A DNA stretch of 42,446 nucleotides from positions 1-42,446 of the forward strand of contig JBFGCA010000033.1 in assembly GCA_041567315.1 (NCBI GenBank). Direction: 5' to 3'. The translations under genes and the position numbers were made by a program. Source of the DNA: JBFGCA01 sp041567315. GTDB lineage: Bacteria > Acidobacteriota > Thermoanaerobaculia > Multivoradales > JAHEKO01. Shown here one piece after another: positions 25,581-34,618 of the stretch. Under the pieces are notes generated by a model. The model was not told the origin of the DNA. It was given only the letters and a program-made list of their open reading frames with translations, and ran no database searches. Every line of letters starts with the position of its first letter. The stretch's first letter is position 1.

Positions 25581-26744
25581 GTGTCCTACGGCATCGGGAT
25601 CGACGCCCGCAAACTGACCGACTTCGGCATCGGCACCTACATCCAGAACCTGGTCAGGGCGCTGGCCGAGCGCGACGGCGACAACCGCTACGTGCTGTTC
25701 GTCGGCGCCCGCCACCGTCACCTGCTGGAAGACCTGCCCGACAACTTCCGCACCATCGTGGAGCGCTCGCCGGTCTACTCGGCGCGCGAACTGATCGCCC
25801 TCTCCTGGCGGCTCTTCCGGCTGCGGCTCGACCTCTATCACTCGACCCACTACGTGCTGCCGGCGGTGGTGCCCTGCCGGGCGGTGGTCACCATCCACGA
25901 CATCATCCACCTGCTCTACCCCGAGTTCCTGCCCAGCGCGCTGGCCTTCCTCTACGCCCAGCGCATGATCCGCCGCGCGCTGAGCCGCGGCGACCGGATC
26001 ATCGCCGACTCGCAGAACACCAAGACCGACCTGATGAACCAGTTCGAGGTCGACGGCCGCAAGATCCGGGTCGTCTACCCCGGGGTGGCGGACCGCTTCC
26101 GCCGGCGGCTGGGCGACGGCGAGCGCCACGAGTGGCTCGAGCGGCTCGGAATCCGCGAGCCCTACCTGCTCTTCGTCGGAAACCCCAAACCGCACAAGAA
26201 CCTCGACAACGTCATCAAGGCGTTCGGGCGCGCCCTCGAGATCGAGCCTTTCGAGGGCCAGCTGGTCTGCGTCGGCGACCGCGAGGGCCGGGAGATGAAG
26301 TTCCGGCAGCGGGCCGCGCAGCTGGGGATCGCCGACCGGGTGCTGCTGGCCGGGCACGTCGACGACGAGGCGCTGCCCGCCCTCTACCAGAGCGCCACGC
26401 TGTTCATCTACCCGACCCTCTACGAGGGCTTCGGGCTGCCGGTGGTCGAGGCAATGGCCTCGCGGGTGCCGGTGATCACCTCCAACACCTCGGCCTTGAA
26501 GGAGGTCGCCGAGGGGTACGGGCACCTGGTCAACCCGCTCGACGTCGAGGAGATCGCCAAGGCCATCGTCCAGTGCATGACCGACCCCGACCACCGCCGC
26601 AGCCTGGCGCGGCGCGGCGCCAAGCGGGCCGAGGAGTTCCGCTGGTCACGGACCGCCGAACAGACTCTCGAGGTCTACCGCAGCGCGCTGGCCCAGCCCG
26701 ACCGCCGCCCCTCCAAGCGGACGGCGGCGGGGGGCTCGCCTTGA
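25581..26744 (+). CDS. GT4-family glycosyltransferase
   Basis: The 387-aa protein has a mannosyltransferase-like GT-B fold: IGIDARKLTDFGIGTYI at the N-terminus, TIHDIIHLLYP, FVGNPKPHKN and the donor-binding YPTLYEGFGLPVVEAMA motif. GTG at 25581 follows GGAGAGCGCGAGG and is the start. It is the first gene of the second polysaccharide unit and overlaps the next gene as TTGA. The sugar specificity cannot be read from the sequence. Confidence 0.88.
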   Translation: MSYGIGIDARKLTDFGIGTYIQNLVRALAERDGDNRYVLFVGARHRHLLEDLPDNFRTIVERSPVYSARELIALSWRLFRLRLDLYHSTHYVLPAVVPCRAVVTIHDIIHLLYPEFLPSALAFLYAQRMIRRALSRGDRIIADSQNTKTDLMNQFEVDGRKIRVVYPGVADRFRRRLGDGERHEWLERLGIREPYLLFVGNPKPHKNLDNVIKAFGRALEIEPFEGQLVCVGDREGREMKFRQRAAQLGIADRVLLAGHVDDEALPALYQSATLFIYPTLYEGFGLPVVEAMASRVPVITSNTSALKEVAEGYGHLVNPLDVEEIAKAIVQCMTDPDHRRSLARRGAKRAEEFRWSRTAEQTLEVYRSALAQPDRRPSKRTAAGGSP

Positions 26745-27880
26745 GCCCCGGCCGCCCGCCACGCACCGCCCTGGTGCACGACTGGCTGACCGGCATGCGA
26801 GGCGGCGAGAAGGTGCTGGAGGCGATCGCCGCCCTCTTCCCCGGCGCCCCGATCTACACCCTGGTCCACGTCCCCGGCTCGGTGAGCCCGGCGATCGAGG
26901 CCCACCCGATCCGCCCCAGCTTCCTGCAGAGCTACCCCTTCGTCGAGCGTCACTACCGCCGCTACCTGCCGCTGTTCCCCGCTGCCGTCGAGGCCTTCGA
27001 CCTGACCGGCTTCGAGCTGGTCGTCAGCACCAGCCACTGCGCCGCCAAGGGAGTGGTGCCGGCCCCCGGCGCCTTCCACCTCTGCTACTGCCACACGCCG
27101 ATGCGCTACGCCTGGGACCAGGAGCACGTCTACTTCCCCAAGCGCCGCGGGCCGGTGGCCCGCCTGCGGAATCTGGCGCTCACCGCGCTCCGCACCTGGG
27201 ACGTCGCCAGCTCGGCGCGGGTCGACTGCTTCGCCGCCAACTCGCGGTTCGTGGCCGAGCGCATCGGGCGCTACTACCGGCGCTCGGCCGAGGTGGTGCC
27301 ACCGCCGGTCGACACCGCCTTCTTCACTCCCGCCGAGTCGCCCGCCGCCGACACGCCCAGCAAGCCCTTCTGCCTGTTCGTCTCGGCGCTGGCGCCCTAC
27401 AAGCGGATCGAGGTGGCGATCGCCGCCTGCGAGCGGCTGGGGCTCGAGCTGCGGATCGTCGGCGAGGGCCCGGAGCGCCGCCGGCTGGCCGAGCGCGCCG
27501 GCGAGCGGGCCAGCGAGCAGATCCGGCTGCTGGGCCGGGTCGAGCCCGAGACCCTCCGCGACCTCTACCGCTCGGCGCTGTGTTTCGTCCAGCCGGGGGT
27601 CGAGGACTTCGGCATCTCCTCGGTCGAGGCGCTGGCCTGCGGCTGCCCGGTGGTCGCCGCCGGCCGGGGCGGGGTGCTCGACGTCGTCCGCGACGGCCGC
27701 GACGGGGTGCTGTTCGAGGAGGACGGGGGCGTCGAGGCGGTGGCGTCCGCCATTGACAAGACCCGGGGGATGCGGTTCAATTCAATGGATTTGCGAAGCC
27801 GCGCAGAGGAGTTCTCGGCGGCGCGGTTCGAAGATCGCTTCCGCACGCTGCTCTCCTCGCGAGTCCCGGGATGGGCCTGA
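26741..27880 (+). CDS. GT4-family glycosyltransferase (WcaI/WbdB-like group)
   Basis: The 379-aa protein begins with the characteristic LVHDWLTGMRGGEKVLE and contains STSHCAAKGV, CYCHTPMRYAWD and the donor-binding PGVEDFGISSVEALA motif. These mark a subfamily often found in exopolysaccharide loci. The only start consistent with the homology and the operon layout is TTG at 26741, which overlaps the previous stop as TTGA. The gene ends 76 nt before the sugar-phosphate transferase. Confidence 0.87.
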   Translation: MSPGRPPRTALVHDWLTGMRGGEKVLEAIAALFPGAPIYTLVHVPGSVSPAIEAHPIRPSFLQSYPFVERHYRRYLPLFPAAVEAFDLTGFELVVSTSHCAAKGVVPAPGAFHLCYCHTPMRYAWDQEHVYFPKRRGPVARLRNLALTALRTWDVASSARVDCFAANSRFVAERIGRYYRRSAEVVPPPVDTAFFTPAESPAADTPSKPFCLFVSALAPYKRIEVAIAACERLGLELRIVGEGPERRRLAERAGERASEQIRLLGRVEPETLRDLYRSALCFVQPGVEDFGISSVEALACGCPVVAAGRGGVLDVVRDGRDGVLFEEDGGVEAVASAIDKTRGMRFNSMDLRSRAEEFSAARFEDRFRTLLSSRVPGWA

Positions 27881-27956
27881 GCCTGCGTCGCCGCCCCACG
27901 CCGCCGCCGATCGTCGTTTGCCGGCGTGCGCGGCGAGGCGACCTGGGGGGCCGAGC

Positions 27957-29387
27957 TTGATCCGCAAACTCCACCAGATCACCGCCGCCATCTACATGGC
28001 GAGCGACCTGGTCGCCACCGTGGCGGCCTTCTTTGGCGCCTGGTACCTGCGCTTCGGCCTCCAGATCGTGCCGGCGCCCGAGGTGCCGGAGCTGGGGCGC
28101 TACCTGCTGCTGCTGCCCTTCATCGTGGTGCTGTGGCCGGTGGTGCTCTACTTCCACGGCCTCTACCAGATGCGCCGCGGCCGCAGCCGCGTCGACGAGG
28201 CGCTCACCATCGTCGTGGCGGTGGTGCTGGCCACCGTCCTCTTGGCCTCGGCCATCGTCCTGGCGCGCCCCACCGTCCCGCGCCCCGACGGCAGCCTCGA
28301 GGTGTTCAGCTTCAGCCGCGCCTTCCTGGTGCTGTTCGCCCTGCTGAACCTCGTCCTGCTGGTCACCGGGCGCAACGTCATCCGCAAGATCCTCCGCCGC
28401 CGCCGCCTGAGCGGCCACAGCCTGCAGCGCATCCTGGTGCTCGGCGCCGGCGCCCTCGGCAAGGAGGTCACCAAGAAGATCCTCGACCACCGCGAGCTGG
28501 GCTTCCAGGTGGTCGGCTTCCTCGACGACGACGTCGGCAAGGCCGACAGCTCGTTCCACGGCGTGCCGATCCTGGGCACTCTCGACCGCGTCGACGAGGT
28601 GATCGTCAGCGAGCAGGTCGACCAGGTCTACGTGGCGCTGCCGCTCGAGGCCCACCGCAAGATGCTGCGCATCCTGCAGTCGGTGGGCCGCGAGTGCGTG
28701 CAGGTCAAGCTGGTGCCCGACGTCCTCCAGTACGCAGCCCTCAAGGCGACCCTCGAGGACCTCGACGGCACCCCGGTCATCAACCTCTCGCAGGTGCCGC
28801 TCCAGGGCTGGAGCAGTCTCGTCAAGCGGGGCATGGACGTCGCCATCGCCACCGCCGCCACCCTGGCGCTCCTGCCCTTCCTGCCGATGGTGGCGATCGC
28901 CGTCTGGCTCGAGGACCGCGGCCCGCTCTTCTACCGCCAGGAGCGGATGGGCCTCGACGGCCGCCCCTTCATGATGCTCAAGCTGCGCTCGATGCGGGTC
29001 GACGCCGAGGCCAGCACCGGCCCGGTCTGGGCGGTCAAGGGCGACCCCCGCCGCACCCGCGTCGGCACCTTCCTGCGGCGCTGGTCGCTCGACGAGCTAC
29101 CCCAGCTGTGGAACGTCCTCAAGGGCGACATGTCGATCATCGGCCCCCGCCCCGAGCGCCCCGCCTTCGTCCGCGAGTTCAAGCACAAGATCCCCCAGTA
29201 CATGCTCCGCCACCGGGTCAAGTCCGGCATCACCGGCTGGGCCCAGGTCCACGGCTGGCGCGGCAACACCTCGATCCGCAAGCGCATCCAGTACGACCTC
29301 TACTACATCGAAAACTGGTCCCTCAAACTCGACTTCAAGATCCTCTGGATGACCTTCCGCCACGGCCTCCGCCACAACGCGTACTAG
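27957..29387 (+). CDS. Polyprenyl-phosphate sugar-phosphate transferase (WbaP/exopolysaccharide initiating type)
   Basis: It starts a lipid-linked glycan by moving a sugar-1-phosphate onto undecaprenyl phosphate at the inner membrane. The 476-aa protein has about four N-terminal membrane segments, a Rossmann-like CoA-binding-type domain (ILVLGAGALGKEV, GFLDDD), a fifth hydrophobic segment, and the catalytic domain with KRGMDVAIA, FYRQERMGLDGRPF, KLRSMR, SLDELPQLWNVLKGDMS and IGPRPE. TTG at 27957 gives the usual length. It closes the glycosyltransferase cluster. No flippase, polymerase or export gene lies in the window. Confidence 0.93.
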   Translation: MIRKLHQITAAIYMASDLVATVAAFFGAWYLRFGLQIVPAPEVPELGRYLLLLPFIVVLWPVVLYFHGLYQMRRGRSRVDEALTIVVAVVLATVLLASAIVLARPTVPRPDGSLEVFSFSRAFLVLFALLNLVLLVTGRNVIRKILRRRRLSGHSLQRILVLGAGALGKEVTKKILDHRELGFQVVGFLDDDVGKADSSFHGVPILGTLDRVDEVIVSEQVDQVYVALPLEAHRKMLRILQSVGRECVQVKLVPDVLQYAALKATLEDLDGTPVINLSQVPLQGWSSLVKRGMDVAIATAATLALLPFLPMVAIAVWLEDRGPLFYRQERMGLDGRPFMMLKLRSMRVDAEASTGPVWAVKGDPRRTRVGTFLRRWSLDELPQLWNVLKGDMSIIGPRPERPAFVREFKHKIPQYMLRHRVKSGITGWAQVHGWRGNTSIRKRIQYDLYYIENWSLKLDFKILWMTFRHGLRHNAY

Positions 29388-29414
29388 CCGAACGAGGCCA
29401 ACCGGCCCCGAGTG

Positions 29415-29432
29415 TAGAATCCCATTCGGAGG
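29415..29432 (+). promoter_or_regulatory. -10 box and ribosome-binding site of the DUF433/DUF5615 pair
   Basis: TAGAAT (29415-29420) stands close to a GGAGG ribosome-binding site (29428-29432), which precedes the ATG at 29439. A transcript starting about 7 nt after TAGAAT would be nearly leaderless, so either the promoter is further upstream or the ribosome-binding site is only partly transcribed. No -35 consensus is visible. Confidence 0.35.
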
Positions 29433-29438
29433 CCGGCC

Positions 29439-29660
29439 ATGAAGACCAGCTCCGTCGTCCACAGCGATCCCGAGATCCTGAGCGGCACGCCCGTCTTCGT
29501 CGGCACCCGCGTCCCCTTCCGCACCCTCGTCGACTACCTCGAAGCCGGCCGCCCTCTCTCGGAGTTCCTGGCCGACTTCCCCACGGTAACGCGCGAGCAG
29601 GCGGTCGCGGCCCTCGAGGAGGCCGGCGAGGCCCTGCTGCAGCATGCGCGTCCTGCTTGA
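29439..29660 (+). CDS. DUF433 antitoxin-like protein
   Basis: The 73-aa protein has the DUF433 pattern: HSDPEILSGTPVFVGTRVPFRTLVDYLEAG, then SEFLADFPTVTREQAVAALE. These small winged-helix proteins are VapB-like antitoxins normally paired with DUF5615 PIN-like proteins, as here. The start is the ATG at 29439 with GGAGG before it. It overlaps the toxin gene by 17 nt, so translation is probably coupled. Confidence 0.85.
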   Translation: MKTSSVVHSDPEILSGTPVFVGTRVPFRTLVDYLEAGRPLSEFLADFPTVTREQAVAALEEAGEALLQHARPA

Positions 29661-29964
29661 AGAGTCCCTACCTCGGAGGCTCAAGCAGGAACTAGCCGAG
29701 CACGAGGTCACGACAGTCCCCGAGGCCGGCTGGGCAGGCAAGACGAACGGCGACCTCCTGCGGCTCGCCGAGCCGGACTTGGACGTCTTCGTGACGATGG
29801 ATCGGCAACTGCCATTTCAGCAGAACCTCGCTGGTCTCGATCTCTGCGTCATCATCCTGGTCGCGCGGTCGAACGACATCTCCGCTCTGCAAACCCTCTT
29901 ACCTGCGCTCCAGTCTGCGGTCGGCGCAGCCACGCCCCGTCAAATCGTCACCCTTCGGGCTTAA
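29644..29964 (+). CDS. DUF5615 PIN-like toxin
   Basis: The 106-aa protein matches the PIN-like DUF5615 family: MRVLLEESLPRRL, VTTVPEAGWAGKTNGDLL and FVTMDRQLPFQQNL. The expected first acidic position, usually LLDEN, reads LLEES, so the metal site may be altered. Toxins of this fold are predicted RNases. The 3' end overlaps a truncated PIN gene on the other strand by 17 nt. Confidence 0.82.
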   Translation: MRVLLEESLPRRLKQELAEHEVTTVPEAGWAGKTNGDLLRLAEPDLDVFVTMDRQLPFQQNLAGLDLCVIILVARSNDISALQTLLPALQSAVGAATPRQIVTLRA

Positions 29965-30193
29965 CAGCGATCTGCCAGCCAGGTGACCCCACAGGCGTTG
30001 TGGTGAAGATCGATGGCCCTGCCCGCGGGTAGTCGAGGCTGCGGCGGATCGCCCTCAGGATCGGCGGCGAGACGACGAGCTCGAAGCCGCGATCCCGCGG
30101 GAGGCGCTGCAGCAGCCGCCCGGGCGCGCCAGATGGCCGGAGGAGCGCGCTGACGAAGACGCTGGCGTCCAGAACTGCGAGCGGCGGCTTCAT
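29948..30193 (-). pseudogene. Truncated PIN-domain toxin gene (COG1569-like)
   Basis: The predicted 81-aa product starts MKPPLAVLDASVFVSALLRP and continues through FELVVSPPILRAIRRSLDYPR, the N-terminal half of a COG1569-type PIN toxin. After about residue 58 the sequence changes to PSIFTTTPVGS and stops. The C-terminal half, with the DPDDD and SGDRHLL acidic motifs, is missing. The ATG overlaps the upstream transglutaminase stop as ATGA, so it may still be translated. The 3' end runs into the DUF5615 gene. It cannot form a complete nuclease site. Confidence 0.65.
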
Positions 30194-32487
30194 CCTCGAC
30201 CGCTGGAGCGCGTCGAGTGCTTGGCCTTGTCGGCCACCCGATCCGCCTGCTCCGGCGGCCTGCCGCCCGATCGCTCGAGAACCTCCAGGAGGTGGTGTCG
30301 AGCCGCCCGGGCGCCCTGCTCGAGCTCGACCGGCACCCGCCGCAGGCCGCGGAGGGCGGCGCGGAGGGCGGTGCGCAGCTCGGTGTGCTCGCCGTCGGTG
30401 AGAGGCTGGTTGGCGAAGCGCTCGCGGAGGTAGAGGTCGACAACGCGGCGGCCGGGGGTGGCGGCGGCCGGGTGGAGGGTGGCGAGGCGGGTGGCGAGGG
30501 CCAGGGGAGGCACCGAGGCCGGCAGCTCGCTGGCGCTGGCTGCGGCGAGGCGGCGGCGGAGGCGGAGGTAGGAGCGGGTGGCGCTGGGGGCGGGGCGGTG
30601 GCGCCAGAGCCAGAGCGCGGCGCCGGCGGCGGCGAGGGCGAGGGGGAGCCAGACGGCGGTGGGGAGGAGGGGGCCGCGGTCGGCGGGGGCGGGCTCGGAC
30701 CGGGAGGTCGGGGTCGGCCAGGGGTCGGCGGCGGGCGCGCGGTCGCGGTGGCGGCGGAGGCGGCGCCACCAGCGGTACCAGAGCTCCTGGGCGCGGCGGG
30801 CGAGGCCGATCTGGTCGTAGAAGCTGTAGGTCAGGACGTACTGGTCCCAGCGGAAGAGCAGGAAGTCGTAGGCCTGACCGAGGAGGCGGCCGAGGCCGGC
30901 GGGCTCGACCTGGGGGCGGCCGGTGGGCGGGGTGGGGTCGAGGATTGCCCAGGCGCCGTCGCCGAGTTCGGCCTCGACCCAGGCGTGGGCGTTGCTCTGG
31001 CGCACCACGTAGAAGCCCTCGAAGGGGTTGTACTCGCCGCCCAGGTAGCCGGTCACCAGGCGGGCCGGGATGCCCTGGGCGCGGAGCATCAGCACCAGCG
31101 CCGAGGCGAAGTACTCGCAGTGACCGCGGCCCCAGCGGAGCAGGAAGTCCTCCACCGGGTTGGCCGAGGCGCTGCCCAGCAGGTCGAGGGTGTAGTCGTA
31201 CTCGACGAGCAGGTGGTCCTCGAGCCGGGCGGCGCGCTCGGCGGCCGGGCCCTGGCCCGCCACTTCGGCGGCCAGGCGCTCGATCTCGCGGGTGACGCCG
31301 TCGAGGGCGAGGTCGCGTCCGGCCGGCGGCGACCCGAACTCGGCCGGCGCCGGCTGCGCCCGCGCGCCGGGCAGCCCCTGGTCGAACTCGGGCGGCCCTC
31401 CCGGCGCGGGCGCGAGACCGTCGGGGCCGAGCCCGGCCCGGTAGCTCAGCAGACCGGGCGACGGCTGGTAGAGCCAGACCACACCGGTGTCGTCGCGGAC
31501 CAGCGCGGTGGCGGTGCTGTCCAGCGCCACGCTCTCGACCGGCAGCACCAGGCCGCCGTCGGCGGTGGGCTGGAGCCAGATCCGCGCCCAGTTGCCGGGG
31601 GTCTCGGCCGCCAGCTCGAAGTGCCGCTCGCGCCCGCGCCGCAGCGGCGTCACCGAGCGCCCGCCGCGCCGCCAGGAGTCGCCATGGAACTCGGAGAAGG
31701 TGGCCGCCTTGAGCCGCATCTCGGCGTCGTCGGGGGGTGGCTCGTCGTAGGCCACCCGCAGGGCCACCGCCCGGCTGGTGCGCACCCGGCCGATGGTCTC
31801 GAGGGTCACCCGGTCGCGGTAGCCGACCTGCTGCGCCTGCAGACCGGCGGCGCCGCCCGGCAGGACCACGTAGGGGGTGCCCAGCCGCGGCAGCAGCGCG
31901 AAGAGCGGCACCGCCGCCATCAGCGCCAGGACGCAGGTCACGGCGAGAAAGCGGCCCAGCGGCATCGCCTCCGCGCCGCGGTCGAAGCTGCCCAGCACGT
32001 GGAGGGCGGCGAAGCGCGCCAGCAGCAGCGCGCCGCCGGCCAGGAAGGCCGCCAGGTAGAGCGCCACGGCCGGGTTGACGCTGGTCCCCATCGAGGCCAG
32101 GAAGAGAAAGAAGATCACCAGGAAGACGTGCCACTTGTCGCGCTCGCGGCGCAGGCCGAAGAGCTTGACCGCCAGCGCGAACATCGCCAGGTGGACCAGC
32201 GGCTGGAGCACGGTGCTGCGCCACAGCGCCGGCAGGTCGGCGGCGAGGATCGGCAGGTAGCCGAGCCCCAGCAGGTTCATCGCCCAGCCCGGCAGCGCGC
32301 CGGTGGCGCCCTGGGCGGTCCGGTGGAGGAACCAGCCGACCGCCAGCTCGAAGACCAGCACCGCCGGCCAGCCGACGACGTCGTTGAAGGGCAGCGGCAG
32401 CGGCGCCAGGAGTGCCAGCAGGCCGAGCAGCCGCCGCTTCTCGAGGTCGATCGGCCCGCCCGGCGGCGGCTCGGTGGCGGCGTTCAT
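30190..32487 (-). CDS. TgpA-type membrane transglutaminase-like protein
   Basis: The 765-aa protein has six or so N-terminal membrane segments (residues 20-200, DUF3488-like). An extracytoplasmic transglutaminase core follows, with the triad C457 in GRGHCEYF, H501 in NAHAWVEA and D517 in ILDPTP. A C-terminal membrane helix near residues 600-620 and a DUF4129-like cytoplasmic tail complete it. Such proteins are peptidases or crosslinkers in the envelope and are typically encoded with DUF58 and MoxR, as here. The ATG at 32487 overlaps the DUF58 stop by one base. Confidence 0.9.
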   Translation of the reverse strand: MNAATEPPPGGPIDLEKRRLLGLLALLAPLPLPFNDVVGWPAVLVFELAVGWFLHRTAQGATGALPGWAMNLLGLGYLPILAADLPALWRSTVLQPLVHLAMFALAVKLFGLRRERDKWHVFLVIFFLFLASMGTSVNPAVALYLAAFLAGGALLLARFAALHVLGSFDRGAEAMPLGRFLAVTCVLALMAAVPLFALLPRLGTPYVVLPGGAAGLQAQQVGYRDRVTLETIGRVRTSRAVALRVAYDEPPPDDAEMRLKAATFSEFHGDSWRRGGRSVTPLRRGRERHFELAAETPGNWARIWLQPTADGGLVLPVESVALDSTATALVRDDTGVVWLYQPSPGLLSYRAGLGPDGLAPAPGGPPEFDQGLPGARAQPAPAEFGSPPAGRDLALDGVTREIERLAAEVAGQGPAAERAARLEDHLLVEYDYTLDLLGSASANPVEDFLLRWGRGHCEYFASALVLMLRAQGIPARLVTGYLGGEYNPFEGFYVVRQSNAHAWVEAELGDGAWAILDPTPPTGRPQVEPAGLGRLLGQAYDFLLFRWDQYVLTYSFYDQIGLARRAQELWYRWWRRLRRHRDRAPAADPWPTPTSRSEPAPADRGPLLPTAVWLPLALAAAGAALWLWRHRPAPSATRSYLRLRRRLAAASASELPASVPPLALATRLATLHPAAATPGRRVVDLYLRERFANQPLTDGEHTELRTALRAALRGLRRVPVELEQGARAARHHLLEVLERSGGRPPEQADRVADKAKHSTRSSGRG

Positions 32488-33563
32488 CACTCCGAGCCTC
32501 CGCCCGCGACGCGCTCGGGCGCCGCCTCGCGGCGGTGCCCCCACGGCACGCCCGGCGCCGGCGGCGCCGCCCGGCCCATCTCGAGCCGCAGCGCCCCGGG
32601 GTCGCGGCCGCCCAGCGGCTCGGCCGCCGCCGGCACCGGCTGGACCAGCGCCAGCAGCTCGAGGATGCGCCGGCGATGGGCCGTCCCGCGGCCGAACGGC
32701 AGCCGCCCGTCGCGGGTCACCAGACCCACCTCGTAGCCGCGCCGCAGGTAGTGGTGGGCGGCGGTGGCGGCCTGGCTCACCAGCTGCTCGAACTCCTCGC
32801 GCTCGGCCTCGTCGCGCAGCTCGCCGACCCCGTTGTCGAGCACCACCGACAACCGCTGGCCGCGCTCGGCCTCGCGCTCCATGTAGATCAGCTTGCCGGT
32901 GCGGGCGCTCTGCTTCCAGTGGATGCCGCGGCGGTCGTCGCCGGGCCGGAAGCTGCGCAGGCCGAGCAGCTCGTGGCCGCGGCCGGCGACCCGCGAGGGG
33001 CGCCGCTCGTCGAGGCCGTGCATCGACAGCCAGCGGCGCCGCGGCGGATCGCCGATCTCCGGGTAGACCAGCACCTCGAGCCCGGCCGGGTAGCGCAGCC
33101 CCTTGCGGAACAGCCCCAGCGGGAAGATCGAGGCGACCTCGACCCCGGGGATCCGCAGCCAGCCGCGGCGCTCGGCCGAGATCTCGAAGGCGGCGCCGTG
33201 GCGCTCGCCCGGCCCCAGCCAGGGCACCAGCGCCGGCCGGCTCTGGCCCGGGCAGGAGACCACCAGCAGCCGGCGGCCCAGCCAGCGCCCGCGGTTGGTC
33301 AGCTCGAGCTCCAGCGCGAACGGCCGGCCGGCGTAGGCCTCGGCGGGCGGCGTCAGCTCGAGCTCGAGCCGCCGGATGTTCTGGCGCGAGACCAGCCCCG
33401 AGACCGCCAGCAGCCCGAGCAGAGTCGCCAACACCAGGTAGAGGGCGTTGTTGCCGGTGTTGGCGGCCGGCACCGCCACCACCAGGGTGAGCAGCACGTA
33501 CCACAGCCCTACCCGGGTGATGCGGATGCCCTGCGGGACGGCGCGCCGCCCGGCGGCGCTCAC
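32487..33563 (-). CDS. DUF58 membrane protein
   Basis: The 358-aa protein has two N-terminal membrane helices (about residues 18-55, including the TGNNALYLVLATLLGLLAVSG region). A soluble vWA-like domain follows, with the DUF58 signature GRSFRPGDDRRGIHWKQSA-type block (here LGLRSFRPGDDRRGIHWK). The family works with MoxR ATPases. The start is GTG at 33563, overlapping the moxR stop as GTGA. The frame is open further upstream without homology. Confidence 0.9.
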   Translation of the reverse strand: MSAAGRRAVPQGIRITRVGLWYVLLTLVVAVPAANTGNNALYLVLATLLGLLAVSGLVSRQNIRRLELELTPPAEAYAGRPFALELELTNRGRWLGRRLLVVSCPGQSRPALVPWLGPGERHGAAFEISAERRGWLRIPGVEVASIFPLGLFRKGLRYPAGLEVLVYPEIGDPPRRRWLSMHGLDERRPSRVAGRGHELLGLRSFRPGDDRRGIHWKQSARTGKLIYMEREAERGQRLSVVLDNGVGELRDEAEREEFEQLVSQAATAAHHYLRRGYEVGLVTRDGRLPFGRGTAHRRRILELLALVQPVPAAAEPLGGRDPGALRLEMGRAAPPAPGVPWGHRREAAPERVAGGGSE

Positions 33564-34522
33564 ACCGGGACCGGCACCGACGTCACCACCCGCTCGATCG
33601 CCTGCCGGGCCGCCTCCAGCACCCCGTCGCCGCCGCGCAGCAGCACCCGGTGGGCGAGCACCGCCACCGTCACCCGCTGGACGTCGTCGGGCACCGCGTA
33701 GGTGCGGCCCTCGCACATCGCCACCGCCTGCGCCGCCCGGCACAGGTGCTGGACGCCGCGGGTCGACACCCCGAGCAGGAACTCGCGCGAGGTGCGGGTG
33801 GCCTCGGCCAGGGCGAGCACGTAGTCGGCGAGCTGCGGAGCCACCTGGACGGCGCTCGCCTGCCGCTGCAGCGCCAGCAGCTCGTCGCGGGCCACCGCCG
33901 GCTCGAGCGCCGCCAGCGTCTCCTCGACGCCCCCCGACAGCAGCAGCTCGCGCTCCTGGTCGGCCGGCGGGTAGCCCAGCCGCAGCGACATCATGAAGCG
34001 GTCGAGCTGCGACTCGGGCAGCGGGAAGGTCCCCACGTACTCGAGCGGGTTCTGGGTGGCCAAGACCAGGAACGGCTCGGGCAGGGCGTGACGCTCGCCG
34101 TCCACCGACACCGTCCGCTCGCTCATCGCCTCGAGCAGCGCCGACTGGGTCTTGGGGCTGGCGCGGTTGATCTCGTCGGCCAGCACGACGTTGGCGAAGA
34201 TCGGCCCGCGGACGTACTCGAAACGCTCGCTGGTCCGCCGGTAGATCGTCACCCCGACGATGTCGGACGGCAGCAGGTCGCTGGTGAACTGGATTCGCAT
34301 GAAATCCAGACCCAGCGTCCGGGCGAGCGACTGGGCGAGCGTGGTCTTGCCCACCCCGGGGACGTCCTCGATCAGGACGTGCCCGCGGGCCAGCAGGCAC
34401 ACGGTGGCCAGCCGGATGACCTCCGGCTTGCCCTTGACGACGGTGCCCACCCGCCGCTCGAGCGCGGCGATGCGGTCGGCGGCGGCGGCCTCGGGGGCGG
34501 CCGGAGAGGGCGTCACCATCAT
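33560..34522 (-). CDS. MoxR-family AAA+ ATPase
   Basis: This is a chaperone-like ATPase thought to act on the neighbouring DUF58/vWA protein. The 320-aa protein has Walker A (EDVPGVGKTTLAQ), Walker B (VLADEINRASPKTQ), sensor 1 (FLVLATQNP) and the arginine-containing STRG segment near residue 245. Two adjacent ATG codons begin the gene (34522 and 34519). A GGGGG ribosome-binding site lies just ahead. The 96-nt gap to the lipoprotein gene has no terminator. Confidence 0.94.
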   Translation of the reverse strand: MMVTPSPAAPEAAAADRIAALERRVGTVVKGKPEVIRLATVCLLARGHVLIEDVPGVGKTTLAQSLARTLGLDFMRIQFTSDLLPSDIVGVTIYRRTSERFEYVRGPIFANVVLADEINRASPKTQSALLEAMSERTVSVDGERHALPEPFLVLATQNPLEYVGTFPLPESQLDRFMMSLRLGYPPADQERELLLSGGVEETLAALEPAVARDELLALQRQASAVQVAPQLADYVLALAEATRTSREFLLGVSTRGVQHLCRAAQAVAMCEGRTYAVPDDVQRVTVAVLAHRVLLRGGDGVLEAARQAIERVVTSVPVPV

Positions 34523-34618
34523 CTGCCCCCGTATACGGCCGCCTGCGAGGGTCCGTTTGCGCGCAAGGCGGCCCCCGGTCCGCTCAACTGCCGACTCGCG
34601 GGCCCCTTCGCGGCCGGC

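Noticed and set aside
30217..33701. Several long plus-strand open frames over the MoxR/DUF58/transglutaminase genes
   Set aside because: They are GC-rich shadows of minus-strand genes whose catalytic motifs are unmistakable.
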